From NCBI RefSeq assembly GCF_013044505.1, contig NZ_JABERD010000089.1, forward strand, positions 1-37,062: DNA of 37,062 nucleotides. The letters are read 5' to 3'. Both the position numbers and the translations under genes were made by a program. This stretch comes from Streptomyces sp. S3(2020) (GTDB lineage Bacteria; Actinomycetota; Actinomycetes; Streptomycetales; Streptomycetaceae). Below, one piece after another: positions 7,444-16,362 of this stretch. Under the pieces are notes generated by a model. The model searched no databases, was not told the DNA's origin, and saw only the letters and a program-made list of their open reading frames with translations. Position 1 is the first letter of the stretch. Every line of letters begins with the position of its first letter.

Positions 7444-9537
7444 ATGAGCACGCAGACACCGGACAGCTTCGAATGGACCGAACTCGACCGGCGTGCCGTC
7501 GACACCGCCCGTCTGCTGGCGGCCGATGCCGTGCAGAAGGTCGGGAACGGACACCCGGGCACCGCGATGAGCCTGGCCCCGGCCGCGTACACGATCTTTC
7601 AGAAGGTGATGCGTCACGACCCGGCGGACCCGGAGTGGACCGGCCGTGACCGTTTCGTCCTGTCCCCCGGCCACACCTCGCTCACCCTGTACACCCAGCT
7701 CTTCCTCGCCGGGTACGAGGTCGGGCTCGACGACCTGAAGGCGTTCCGGACCCAGGGTTCCAAGACGCCGGGTCACCCCGAGTACGGGCACACCGCCGGC
7801 GTCGAGACCACCACCGGACCGCTCGGACAGGGCGCCGCCAACGCCGTGGGCATGGCCATGGCCGCCCGCTACGAGCGCGGCCTGTTCGACCCCGAGGCGC
7901 CGCGGGGCGAGTCCCCCTTCGACCACACCATCTGGGCGATCGTCTCCGACGGCGACCTGGAGGAGGGCGTCTCCGCCGAGGCCTCCTCCCTCGCCGGCCA
8001 CCAGAAGCTCGGCAACCTGGTCTTCCTCTACGACGACAACCACATCTCCATCGAGGGCGACACCGCGACCGCCTTCTCCGAGGACGTCCTGAAGCGGTAC
8101 GAGGCCTACGGCTGGCACACCCAGCGCATCGAGCCCGCGCTCGGCGGCGACATCGACGTACCGGCTCTGCACGCGGCCCTGAAGGCGGCGCAGGCGGAGA
8201 CCGAGCGGCCCTCCATCATCGCGATGCGCACGATCATCGCCTGGCCCGCCCCCCACGCGCAGAACACCGAGGCCTCCCACGGCTCCGCCCTCGGCGACGA
8301 CGAGATCGCGGCCACCAAGCGCGTCCTCGGCTTCGACCCGGCGCGCACCTTCGAGGTCGCCGACGAGGTCCTGGCCCACAGCCACCGGGCTCTTGAGCGG
8401 GGCGCCGAGGCGCACGCCGCCTGGGACAAGCAGATCGCCGAGTGGCGGACGGAACAGCCCGAGCGCGCCGAACTCTTCGACCGCGTCGTCGCCGGTCAGC
8501 TCCCCGAGGGCTGGGAGTCCTCGGTCCCGGTCTTCGAGGAGGGCACGGCCGTCGCCACCCGCGCCGCCTCCGGCAAGGTCCTCCAGTCCCTCGGCGCGGT
8601 CCTGCCCGAGCTGTGGGGCGGCTCCGCCGACCTGGCCGGCTCGAACAACACCACCATCGACAAGACCTCCTCCTTCCTCCCCGAGGGCAACCCGCTGCCC
8701 GAGGCGAACCCGTACGGCCGAACCGTCCACTTCGGCATCCGCGAGTTCTCGATGGCCGCCGAGATGAACGGCATCGCGCTGCACGGCAACACCCGGATCT
8801 ACGGCGGCACCTTCCTGGTGTTCTCCGACTACATGCGCAACGCCGTCCGGATGTCCGCGCTGATGCAGCTCCCGGTGACGTACGTCTGGACGCACGACTC
8901 CGTCGGTCTCGGCGAGGACGGCCCCACCCACCAGCCGGTCGAGCACCTGGCCTCGCTGCGGGCCATCCCGGGCCTGAACGTCGTCCGCCCGGCGGACGCC
9001 AACGAGACGGCCGTGGCCTGGGCCGAGATCCTGAAGAGGCACGCCACGAACCCGGCCCCGCACGGCCTCGCGCTCACGCGTCAGGGCGTGCCGACGTTCC
9101 CGGTGAACCCCGACGCGGCGAAGGGCGGGTATGTGCTGAAGGACTCCTCGTCCGCGACTCCGGACGTCGTGCTGATCGCCACCGGCTCCGAGGTGCAGCT
9201 CGCCGTGGCCGCCCGGGAGCTCCTGGAGGCCGAGGGGCTCGGCACGCGTGTGGTGTCGATGCCGTCCGTGGAGTGGTTCGAGGAGCAGCCGCGCGAGTAC
9301 CGCGAGAGCGTGCTGCCCCCGGCCGTGAAGGCGCGGGTCGCGGTCGAGGCCGGCATCGGCCTGACCTGGTACCGCTACGTCGGCGACGCCGGACGCATCG
9401 TCTCCCTCGAACACTTCGGCGCCTCCGCCGATGCCGGGACCCTCTTCGCCGAGTTCGGCTTCACCGCCGAGAACGTCGCCGCGACAGCGCGGGCCGCATT
9501 CGATTCGACCACGGGCCTCGCCGCCGCGCGCGGTTGA
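7444..9537 (+). CDS. tkt: Transketolase
   Basis: Transfers two-carbon ketol units between sugar phosphates in the non-oxidative pentose-phosphate pathway, using thiamine diphosphate and Mg2+ in the cytoplasm. The 697-residue protein has the N-terminal TPP domain (KVGNGHPGTAMSLAP near residue 35; SDGDLEEGVSAEASSLAGH near 155; YDDNHISIEGD), the pyrimidine-binding domain (about 355-530, with GIREFSMAAEMNGIALHG and VWTHDSVGLGEDGPTHQP) and the C-terminal domain. Length and motifs match complete transketolases. ATG 7444 is chosen over TTG 7438 because family members begin MSTQ or similar; GAGGA lies about ten bases upstream. It heads the tkt-tal-zwf-opcA-pgi-gnd run, with 19 bases before tal. Streptomycetes usually carry a second copy elsewhere. 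Confidence 0.97.
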   Translation: MSTQTPDSFEWTELDRRAVDTARLLAADAVQKVGNGHPGTAMSLAPAAYTIFQKVMRHDPADPEWTGRDRFVLSPGHTSLTLYTQLFLAGYEVGLDDLKAFRTQGSKTPGHPEYGHTAGVETTTGPLGQGAANAVGMAMAARYERGLFDPEAPRGESPFDHTIWAIVSDGDLEEGVSAEASSLAGHQKLGNLVFLYDDNHISIEGDTATAFSEDVLKRYEAYGWHTQRIEPALGGDIDVPALHAALKAAQAETERPSIIAMRTIIAWPAPHAQNTEASHGSALGDDEIAATKRVLGFDPARTFEVADEVLAHSHRALERGAEAHAAWDKQIAEWRTEQPERAELFDRVVAGQLPEGWESSVPVFEEGTAVATRAASGKVLQSLGAVLPELWGGSADLAGSNNTTIDKTSSFLPEGNPLPEANPYGRTVHFGIREFSMAAEMNGIALHGNTRIYGGTFLVFSDYMRNAVRMSALMQLPVTYVWTHDSVGLGEDGPTHQPVEHLASLRAIPGLNVVRPADANETAVAWAEILKRHATNPAPHGLALTRQGVPTFPVNPDAAKGGYVLKDSSSATPDVVLIATGSEVQLAVAARELLEAEGLGTRVVSMPSVEWFEEQPREYRESVLPPAVKARVAVEAGIGLTWYRYVGDAGRIVSLEHFGASADAGTLFAEFGFTAENVAATARAAFDSTTGLAAARG

Positions 9538-9556
9538 TCCGATCGCCAGAAAGAAG

Positions 9557-10702
9557 ATGATCACAGTGACCGAAGCAACCGCGACCGCGGGAGCACTCAA
9601 GCGCCTGTCCGACGAGGGCGTCTCCATCTGGCTGGACGACCTGTCGCGCAAGCGGATCGCGTCGGGCAACCTCGCCGACCTCGTCGCGAACAAGAACGTC
9701 GTGGGCGTCACCACCAACCCGTCCATCTTCCAGGCCGCCATCGGCTCCGGCGAGGGCTACGAGGAGCAGCTGACCGACCTCGCGCTGCGGGGCGTCACGG
9801 TCGACGAGGCCGTACGGATGATGACGACGGCCGATGTGCGGGCCGCCGCCGATATCCTGGATCCTGTATACACGGCGTCGAACGGTCGTGACGGCCGGGT
9901 CTCCATCGAGGTCGACCCCCGCCTCGCCCACCACACCGGGGCGACCATCGCCGAGGCCAAGCAGCTGGCCTGGCTGGTCGACCGCCCCAACGTGATGATC
10001 AAGATCCCGGCGACGAAGGCCGGCCTCCCGGCGATCACCGAGGTCATCGGCCTCGGCATCAGCGTCAACGTCACGCTGATCTTCTCGCTGGAGCGCTACC
10101 GCGAGGTCATGGACGCCTACCTGGCCGGTCTGGAGAAGGCCGCCGCGAACGGCGTCGACCTCTCCACCGTCCACTCGGTGGCCTCCTTCTTCGTCTCCCG
10201 CGTCGACTCCGAGATCGACAAGCGGCTGACCGGGCTGGGCACGCAGGAGGCACTCGCCCTCAAGGGCCGGGCCGCGCTCGCCAACGCGCGGCTGGCCTAC
10301 GAGGCGTACGAGGAGGTCTTCTCCGGTGAGCGCTTCACCGCCCTCGCCGGCGCCAAGGCCAACAAGCAGCGTCCGCTGTGGGCCTCGACCGGTGTGAAGG
10401 ACCCGGCGTACAAGGACACCCTGTACGTCGACGAGCTGGTCGCGCCCGGCACCGTCAACACCATGCCGGAGGCGACGCTGAACGCCACCGCCGACCACGG
10501 CGAGATCACCGGCGACACCGTCACCGGCGGCTACGCGCAGGCGCGCGCCGATCTCGCCGCCGTGGAGGCTCTCGGGATCTCGTACGACGAGGTCGTGCAG
10601 CAGCTGGAGGACGAGGGCGTCGCCAAGTTCGAGGTGGCGTGGAACGACCTGCTGGCCACCGTCGCCAAGTCGCTGGACAGCAAGGGGGTGGACGCGGAAT
10701 GA
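9557..10702 (+). CDS. tal: Transaldolase
   Basis: Moves a dihydroxyacetone unit from sedoheptulose 7-phosphate to glyceraldehyde 3-phosphate. The 381-residue protein is of the long actinobacterial TalB-like type. It shows GVTTNPSIFQAAI near residue 60, the lysine motif NVMIKIPATKAG with the Schiff-base Lys, and NVTLIFSLERY. The ATG at 9557 has only a weak AGAAAGAAG in front; GTG 9566 is an in-frame alternative that would drop three residues. The stop codon overlaps the zwf start (ATGA), so the two are translationally coupled. Pairing with tkt and zwf is the classic actinobacterial order. Confidence 0.96.
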   Translation: MITVTEATATAGALKRLSDEGVSIWLDDLSRKRIASGNLADLVANKNVVGVTTNPSIFQAAIGSGEGYEEQLTDLALRGVTVDEAVRMMTTADVRAAADILDPVYTASNGRDGRVSIEVDPRLAHHTGATIAEAKQLAWLVDRPNVMIKIPATKAGLPAITEVIGLGISVNVTLIFSLERYREVMDAYLAGLEKAAANGVDLSTVHSVASFFVSRVDSEIDKRLTGLGTQEALALKGRAALANARLAYEAYEEVFSGERFTALAGAKANKQRPLWASTGVKDPAYKDTLYVDELVAPGTVNTMPEATLNATADHGEITGDTVTGGYAQARADLAAVEALGISYDEVVQQLEDEGVAKFEVAWNDLLATVAKSLDSKGVDAE

Positions 10703-12276
10703 CTGACACTCCTGCCACCGAAGCCGTCGAAGCCGTCGACGTATCGGACGCCTTCGACTGGGAGAACCCCCTGCGCGACCCCCGCGACCGGCGACTCCCC
10801 CGCATCGCCGGTCCGTCCGGGCTCGTCATCTTCGGTGTCACCGGTGACCTGTCCCGCAAGAAGCTGATGCCGGCCGTGTACGACCTGGCCAACCGCGGCA
10901 TGCTGCCGCCGGGCTTCTCGCTCGTCGGGTTCGCCCGGCGGGACTGGGAGGACCAGGACTTCGCGCAGGTCGTGCACGACTCGGTGCGCGAGCACGCGCG
11001 GACGGAGTTCCGTGAGGAGGTCTGGCAACAGCTCGCCGAGGGCATGCGGTTCATCCCCGGGGACTTCGACGACGACACCGCCTTCAAGCAACTGCGCTCC
11101 GCCGTCGACGAGTTGGACGCCTCCCGGGGCACCAGCGGCAACTACGCCTTCTATCTCTCCGTACCGCCGAAGTTCTTCCCCAAGGTCGTCCGGCAGCTGA
11201 AGAAGCACGGACTGGCCAAGGCCCCGGAGGGTTCCTGGCGGCGTGCGGTGATCGAGAAGCCGTTCGGCAGGGACCTGGCCAGCGCGCGGGACCTGAACGC
11301 GCTCGTGCACGACGTGTTCGACCCGGAGCAGGTGTTCCGGATCGACCACTACCTCGGCAAGGAGACCGTCCAGAACATCCTGGCGCTCCGCTTCGCCAAC
11401 CAGATGTACGAGCCCGTCTGGAACCGGTCGTACGTGGACCACGTACAGATCACGATGGCCGAGGACATCGGCATCGGCGGCCGGGCCGGCTACTACGACG
11501 GCATCGGCGCCGCCCGTGACGTCATCCAGAACCACCTCCTCCAGCTCATGGCCCTCACCGCCATGGAGGAGCCGATCGCCTTCGACGCCGAGTCGCTGCT
11601 CACCGAGAAGCTCAAGGTGCTCAAGTCGGTGCGGCTGCCGGAGAAGCTCGGCGAGCACACCGTCCTCGCGCAGTACGCGGAGGGCTGGCAGGGCGGCGCG
11701 AAGGTGGCCGGGTACCTCCAGGAGGACGGCATCGACCCCCAGTCGAGGACCGACACCTACGCGGCCATCAAGCTGGAGGTGGACAACCGCCGCTGGGCGG
11801 GCATCCCCTTCTACCTGCGCACCGGCAAGCGCCTGGGCCGCCGGGTCACCGAGATCGCGGTCGTCTTCAAGCGCGCCCCGCACTCCCCCTTCGACTCCAC
11901 GGCCACCGAGGAGCTCGGGCAGAACGCCATCGTCATCCGCGTCCAGCCCGACGAGGGCATGACCGTGCGGTTCGGCTCCAAGGTGCCGGGCACCTCGATG
12001 GAGATCCGGGACGTCTCGATGGACTTCGCCTACGGCGAGTCGTTCACCGAGTCCAGCCCCGAGGCGTACGAACGGCTCATCCTGGATGTCCTCCTGGGCG
12101 ACGCCAACCTGTTCCCGCGCCACCAGGAAGTGGAAGAGTCCTGGAAGATCCTCGACCCGATCGAGGCGTACTGGGCACGGCACGGCAGGCCCGCGCAGTA
12201 CGCGTCGGGCAGCTGGGGTCCCGAGGAAGCCGACGAGATGCTCGCACGAGACGGACGGAGCTGGCGCAGGCCATGA
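10699..12276 (+). CDS. zwf: Glucose-6-phosphate 1-dehydrogenase
   Basis: First enzyme of the oxidative pentose-phosphate branch, converting glucose 6-phosphate to 6-phosphogluconolactone and giving NADPH. The 525-residue protein shows the dinucleotide motif FGVTGDLSRKKL near residue 45, EKPFGRDLASA, and the active-site signature RIDHYLGKE near residue 214. The N-terminus is about 20 residues longer than many homologues, but the ATG at 10699 overlaps the tal stop and follows AAGGGGGTGG, so the start is well supported. It overlaps opcA by four bases. The lactonase gene pgl that often follows opcA is absent here. Confidence 0.97.
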   Translation: MTDTPATEAVEAVDVSDAFDWENPLRDPRDRRLPRIAGPSGLVIFGVTGDLSRKKLMPAVYDLANRGMLPPGFSLVGFARRDWEDQDFAQVVHDSVREHARTEFREEVWQQLAEGMRFIPGDFDDDTAFKQLRSAVDELDASRGTSGNYAFYLSVPPKFFPKVVRQLKKHGLAKAPEGSWRRAVIEKPFGRDLASARDLNALVHDVFDPEQVFRIDHYLGKETVQNILALRFANQMYEPVWNRSYVDHVQITMAEDIGIGGRAGYYDGIGAARDVIQNHLLQLMALTAMEEPIAFDAESLLTEKLKVLKSVRLPEKLGEHTVLAQYAEGWQGGAKVAGYLQEDGIDPQSRTDTYAAIKLEVDNRRWAGIPFYLRTGKRLGRRVTEIAVVFKRAPHSPFDSTATEELGQNAIVIRVQPDEGMTVRFGSKVPGTSMEIRDVSMDFAYGESFTESSPEAYERLILDVLLGDANLFPRHQEVEESWKILDPIEAYWARHGRPAQYASGSWGPEEADEMLARDGRSWRRP

Positions 12277-13199
12277 AGATCGACCTGACCGACACCACGG
12301 CAAGCAAGATCAACAAGGCGCTGGTGCAGGGGCGCCGAGCCATCGGCACCCCCGCCGTGGGCATGGTCCTGACGATGGTCATCGTCACGGACGAGGAGAA
12401 CGCCTACGACTCGATCAAGGCGGCCGAGGAGGCCTCGCACGAGCACCCCTCGCGCACCCTGGTCGTCATCAAGCGGCACGCCCGCACCCCGCGCGACCGG
12501 CAGTCGTCCAAGCTGGACGCCGAGGTCAGGGTGGGCGCCGACGCGGGCACCGGTGAGACGGTCGTGCTGCGGACGTACGGCGAGGTGTCCGACCACGCCG
12601 ACTCCGTCGTGCTGCCGCTGCTCCTGCCGGACGCGCCGGTCGTGGTGTGGTGGCCGGTGGAGGCCCCCGAGAACCCGGCGAAGGACCCGCTGGGCGCCCT
12701 GGCACAGCGCCGGATCACCGACCTGTACGCGGTGGAGAACCCCCTCGGCGTGCTGGAGGCCCGGGTGCGCTCCTACGCGCCCGGCGACACCGACCTCGCC
12801 TGGACCCGGCTCACACCGTGGCGCTCGATGCTGGCCGCCGCCCTCGACCAGGCCCGCGCGAAGATCACCTCGGCGGCCGTGGAGGCCGAGGAGGAGAACC
12901 CGGCGGCCGAGCTGCTGGCCCGCTGGCTGGAGGCCCGCCTCGGTGTCACCGTCGACCGGGTGGTCACCGACGGACCGGTCGTCACGGCCGTCCGCCTGGG
13001 CACCGCGAACGGCGAGATCGTCATCGACCGCCCCGAGGGTCCGCTGGCCACGCTGTCGCTGCCCGGTCAGCCCTCGCGCACGCTCGCGCTGAAGGTCCGC
13101 ACCACCTCCGAACTCATCGCCGAGGAACTGCGGCGCCTCGACGCGGACGAGATGTACGCCGTCGCCCTGCGGGGCGAGGCCACCAAGGAGAACGGCTGA
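12273..13199 (+). CDS. opcA: Glucose-6-phosphate dehydrogenase assembly protein OpcA
   Basis: OpcA is an actinobacterial and cyanobacterial partner protein needed for full activity or redox control of glucose-6-phosphate dehydrogenase. The 308-residue sequence carries the family's features: MKIDLTDTTASKINKAL at the start, the VVIKRHAR segment, PLLLPDAPVVVWWPVEAPENP near 120, the RITDLYAVE segment, and a basic/acidic C-terminal domain ending in LRRLDADEMYAVALRGE. The ATG overlaps the zwf stop (ATGA) and the stop overlaps the pgi ATG by one base (TGATG). Strict coupling to zwf supports a stoichiometric complex. Confidence 0.95.
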   Translation: MKIDLTDTTASKINKALVQGRRAIGTPAVGMVLTMVIVTDEENAYDSIKAAEEASHEHPSRTLVVIKRHARTPRDRQSSKLDAEVRVGADAGTGETVVLRTYGEVSDHADSVVLPLLLPDAPVVVWWPVEAPENPAKDPLGALAQRRITDLYAVENPLGVLEARVRSYAPGDTDLAWTRLTPWRSMLAAALDQARAKITSAAVEAEEENPAAELLARWLEARLGVTVDRVVTDGPVVTAVRLGTANGEIVIDRPEGPLATLSLPGQPSRTLALKVRTTSELIAEELRRLDADEMYAVALRGEATKENG

Positions 13200-14845
13200 T
13201 GTCCGACACCCCGAACCTCACCCGGCGGCCCGAGTGGACCGCCCTGGAGGACCACCGCGCCCAAGGGCTCGCGCAGCTGCGGGAGTTGTTCGCGACAAAC
13301 CCGGGGCGCGCGGAGCGGTACGTCGTACGGGTCGGCGATCTGCGGATCGACTACTCCAAGCACCTGATCACGGACGAGACGCTGGCCCTGCTCCAGGAAC
13401 TGGCCACCGCCACCGGCGTGTCCGGCCTGCGCGACGCCATGTTCCGCGGTGAGCGGATCAACCTCACCGAGGACCGTGCCGTCCTGCACACCGCGCTGCG
13501 GGCGGCGCGGGACGCGGTGGTCGAGGTCGACGGCGAGAACGTCGTCCCGCAGGTGCACGCCGTGCTCGACAAGATGGCCGGCTTCGCGGACCGGGTCCGC
13601 TCCGGCGAGTGGACCGGTCACACGGGCCGTCGGATCAGGAACGTCGTCAACATCGGCATCGGCGGCTCGGACCTGGGCCCGGCGATGGCGTACGAGGCGC
13701 TGCGGGCCTTCACGGCACGGGAGTTGACCTTCCGGTTCGTCTCCAACGTGGACGGTTCCGACCTCCACGAGGCCGTGCGCGACCTGGACCCGGCGGAGAC
13801 GCTGTTCATCGTCGCGTCCAAGACGTTCACCACCATCGAGACGATCACCAACGCCACCTCGGCCCGCTCCTGGTTGCTGGACGGGCTCGGTGGTGACGAG
13901 AAGGCGGTCGCCAGGCACTTCGTCGCGCTGTCGACGAACGGCGGCAAGGTCACCGGGTTCGGTATCGACCCGGACAACATGTTCGAGTTCTGGGACTGGG
14001 TCGGCGGCCGCTACTCGTACGACTCGGCGATCGGCCTCTCCCTGATGATCGCCATCGGCCCGGACCGCTTCCGGGAGATGCTCGACGGCTTCCGTATCGT
14101 CGACGAGCACTTCCGCACCGCGCCCGCCGAGGCCAACGCCCCGCTGGTCCTGGGCCTGTTGGGCATCTGGTACGGGAACTTCCTGGGCGCGCAGTCGCAC
14201 GCGGTGCTGCCCTACAGCCACTACCTGTCGAAGTTCACCGCGTATCTCCAGCAGCTCGACATGGAGTCCAACGGCAAGTCGGTGCAGCGCGACGGCCGGC
14301 CCGTCGACTGGCAGACGGGACCGGTGGTGTGGGGCACACCCGGCACCAACGGGCAGCACGCGTACTACCAGTTGATCCACCAGGGCACCAAGCTGATCCC
14401 GGCGGACTTCATCGGCTTCGCCCGGCCCGTGGACGAGCTGAGCGACGAACTCAAGGCGCAGCACGACCTGTTGATGGCCAACCTGTTCGCGCAGGGGCAG
14501 GCGCTCGCGTTCGGCAAGACACCGGACGAGGTGCGCGCCGAGGGGGTCCCCGAGGAACTGGTCGCGCACAAGACGTTCAAGGGCAACCACCCCACCACGA
14601 CGATCCTGGCGAAGGAACTGACCCCGTCGGTCCTCGGCCAGCTGATCGCACTGTACGAGCACAAGGTGTTCGTCCAGGGCGCCGTCTGGAACATCGACTC
14701 CTTCGACCAGTGGGGTGTCGAGCTGGGCAAGGTGCTCGCCAGGCGGGTCGAACCCGCCCTCACCGAAGGCGCCGAGGTACCTGGCCTCGACGCGTCAACC
14801 GCCGCCCTCGTGGCCGCATACCGTGAACTGAAGGAAGTGCGCTGA
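13199..14845 (+). CDS. pgi: Glucose-6-phosphate isomerase
   Basis: Interconverts glucose 6-phosphate and fructose 6-phosphate, so in this operon it can recycle fructose 6-phosphate from tkt/tal back to zwf. The 548-residue protein has the sugar-phosphate motif NIGIGGSDLGPAMAYEAL near 150, SNVDGSDLHEAVRDLDP, KTFTTIETITNA, the GGRYSYDSAIGLSL block near 270, and the C-terminal KVFVQGAVWNIDSFDQWGVELGK signature holding the catalytic lysine. Length matches the E. coli-type enzyme. It starts at the TGATG junction with opcA. Having pgi here in place of pgl is the mark of the second streptomycete pentose-phosphate cluster. Confidence 0.97.
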   Translation: MSDTPNLTRRPEWTALEDHRAQGLAQLRELFATNPGRAERYVVRVGDLRIDYSKHLITDETLALLQELATATGVSGLRDAMFRGERINLTEDRAVLHTALRAARDAVVEVDGENVVPQVHAVLDKMAGFADRVRSGEWTGHTGRRIRNVVNIGIGGSDLGPAMAYEALRAFTARELTFRFVSNVDGSDLHEAVRDLDPAETLFIVASKTFTTIETITNATSARSWLLDGLGGDEKAVARHFVALSTNGGKVTGFGIDPDNMFEFWDWVGGRYSYDSAIGLSLMIAIGPDRFREMLDGFRIVDEHFRTAPAEANAPLVLGLLGIWYGNFLGAQSHAVLPYSHYLSKFTAYLQQLDMESNGKSVQRDGRPVDWQTGPVVWGTPGTNGQHAYYQLIHQGTKLIPADFIGFARPVDELSDELKAQHDLLMANLFAQGQALAFGKTPDEVRAEGVPEELVAHKTFKGNHPTTTILAKELTPSVLGQLIALYEHKVFVQGAVWNIDSFDQWGVELGKVLARRVEPALTEGAEVPGLDASTAALVAAYRELKEVR

Positions 14846-14846
14846 C

Positions 14847-15731
14847 ATGACGTCGATGCAGCTCGGCCTCATCGGCCTCGGCAAGATGGGCGGCAACATG
14901 CGCGAGCGGATCCGCCGCGCAGGCCACACCGTCATCGGCTACGACCGCAACCCCGAGGTCTCCGACGTGGCGAGCCTCGCCGAACTCGTCGAGAAGCTCG
15001 AAGGCCCCCGTGTGGTCTGGGTGATGGTCCCGGCCGGCGGTCCGACCCAGTCCGTCGTCGACGAGCTCGGCGACCTCCTGTCCCCCGGCGACACGGTCGT
15101 CGACGGCGGCAACTCCCGCTGGACGGACGACGAGAAGCACGCCGAGGAGCTCGCGGCCAAGGGCATCGGGTTCGTCGACGCCGGTGTCTCGGGCGGTGTG
15201 TGGGGCCTTCAGAACGGCTACGCGCTCATGGTCGGCGGCGACGCCGAGCACGTCGCGAAGGTGCAGCCGGTCTTCGACGCGCTCAAGCCCGAGGGCGACT
15301 TCGGCTTCGTCCACGCGGGCAAGGTGGGCGCCGGGCACTTCGCGAAGATGGTCCACAACGGCATCGAGTACGCGATGATGCAGGCCTACGCCGAGGGCTG
15401 GGAGCTGCTGGAGAAGGTCGACTCCGTCACGGACGTGCGCGAGGTCTTCCGCTCCTGGCAGGAGGGCACCGTCATCCGCTCCTGGCTCCTGGACCTCGCG
15501 GTCAACGCGCTGGGCGAGGACGAGCACCTGGACAAGCTGCGCGGATTCGCGGAGGACTCCGGCGAGGGCCGCTGGACCGTCGAGGCGGCCATCGACAACG
15601 CGGTGCCGCTCCCGGCGATCACCGCCTCCCTGTTCGCGCGGTTCGCGTCCCGTCAGGACGACTCGCCGCAGATGAAGATGATCGCGGCGCTGCGCAACCA
15701 GTTCGGCGGCCACGCCGTCGAGTCGAAGTAG
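14847..15731 (+). CDS. gnd: 6-phosphogluconate dehydrogenase, decarboxylating, short form
   Basis: Oxidises and decarboxylates 6-phosphogluconate to ribulose 5-phosphate. At 294 residues it is the short GntZ/YqeC-like form, often NAD-preferring, and not the ~470-residue form. Motifs: GLIGLGKMGGNMRERI at the N-terminus, VDGGNSRWTDDEK near 88, GVSGGVWGLQNGYALMVGG near 113, and the catalytic KMVHNGIEYAMMQ near 165. Residues after the first Rossmann strand (YDRNPE) have Asp followed by Arg, leaving cofactor preference open. The ATG follows GAAGGAAG at good spacing, one base past the pgi stop. Confidence 0.95.
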   Translation: MTSMQLGLIGLGKMGGNMRERIRRAGHTVIGYDRNPEVSDVASLAELVEKLEGPRVVWVMVPAGGPTQSVVDELGDLLSPGDTVVDGGNSRWTDDEKHAEELAAKGIGFVDAGVSGGVWGLQNGYALMVGGDAEHVAKVQPVFDALKPEGDFGFVHAGKVGAGHFAKMVHNGIEYAMMQAYAEGWELLEKVDSVTDVREVFRSWQEGTVIRSWLLDLAVNALGEDEHLDKLRGFAEDSGEGRWTVEAAIDNAVPLPAITASLFARFASRQDDSPQMKMIAALRNQFGGHAVESK

Positions 15732-15738
15732 GCGCACC

Positions 15739-16326
15739 GTGGGGGATCTTCTTCTGGTCCGCCACGGGGAGACGGAGTGGAGCGTGTCGGGACAGCACAC
15801 CAGCTGGACCGACCTGCCCCTCACCGCACACGGCGAGGAACAGGCCAAGTCCCTCGCCCCGCTCCTCTCCGGCCGGACCTTCGCGGCCGCGCTCAGCAGT
15901 CCGCTGGGCCGCGCGATACGCACCGCCGAACTCGCGGGCATCACCGGTGTGTTGCCGTACGACGATCTGCACGAGTGGGACTACGGCGGCTACGAGGGTG
16001 TCACCACCGTCGACATCCACCGGACCCGCCCCGACTGGTACCTGTGGACCGACGGCGTGCCGCCCGGCACCGAGGGACACCCGGGCGAGTCACCGGCCGA
16101 GGTCGGGGCACGCGCCGACCGGGTGCTGGCCCGGGTGGACGCGGCGCTCCCGGACGGGGACGTGGTCCTCGTGGCGCACGCCCACTTCCTGCGGGTGCTG
16201 ACGGCCCGTCGGCTGGGTCTGGAGCCCGCCGACGGCCGGCTCTTCCAGCTGGCGACGGCCACCGTCAGCCGACTGTCCACGGAACACGGGCGGCCGGTCG
16301 TCGCCGAGTGGAACACCCGACCCTAG
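15739..16326 (+). CDS. Histidine phosphatase (phosphoglycerate-mutase superfamily)
   Basis: A 195-residue phosphohydrolase. It opens with LLVRHGETEW, giving the phospho-accepting His9 flanked by Arg8, and has the second conserved histidine in LVAHAHFLRVL near 145. The acidic helix DLHEWDYGGYEG supplies the proton donor region. The substrate is unknown: family members hydrolyse sugar phosphates, phosphoglycolate, nucleotides or phospho-ribazole. Its place seven bases after gnd suggests a sugar-phosphate target or clearance of a damaged intermediate. GTG 15739 lacks a strong ribosome site, so coupling to gnd is likely. Confidence 0.92.
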   Translation: MGDLLLVRHGETEWSVSGQHTSWTDLPLTAHGEEQAKSLAPLLSGRTFAAALSSPLGRAIRTAELAGITGVLPYDDLHEWDYGGYEGVTTVDIHRTRPDWYLWTDGVPPGTEGHPGESPAEVGARADRVLARVDAALPDGDVVLVAHAHFLRVLTARRLGLEPADGRLFQLATATVSRLSTEHGRPVVAEWNTRP

Positions 16327-16336
16327 AGGCCATGCG

Positions 16337-16361
16337 GAGCGGGACGGCTAGAGTCCCGCTC
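16337..16361 (+). promoter_or_regulatory. Perfect hairpin abutting the start of the solenoid gene
   Basis: GAGCGGGAC (16337-16345) pairs with GTCCCGCTC (16353-16361) around a seven-base loop, GGCTAGA. It fills the gap between the phosphatase stop and the GTG at 16363. It could end the upstream transcript. The loop and right arm also contain TAGAGT (16349-16354), a good leaderless -10 box eight bases before the GTG, so the gene may have its own promoter. The hairpin is seen; the role is inferred. Confidence 0.5.
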
Positions 16362-16362
16362 T

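Noticed and set aside
9860..9880. GTATAC-containing words in tal, the transpeptidase and the dehydratase genes
   Set aside because: They look similar (TGTATAC or AATACACGGCG) but lie inside conserved coding sequence in different frames and have no common context.
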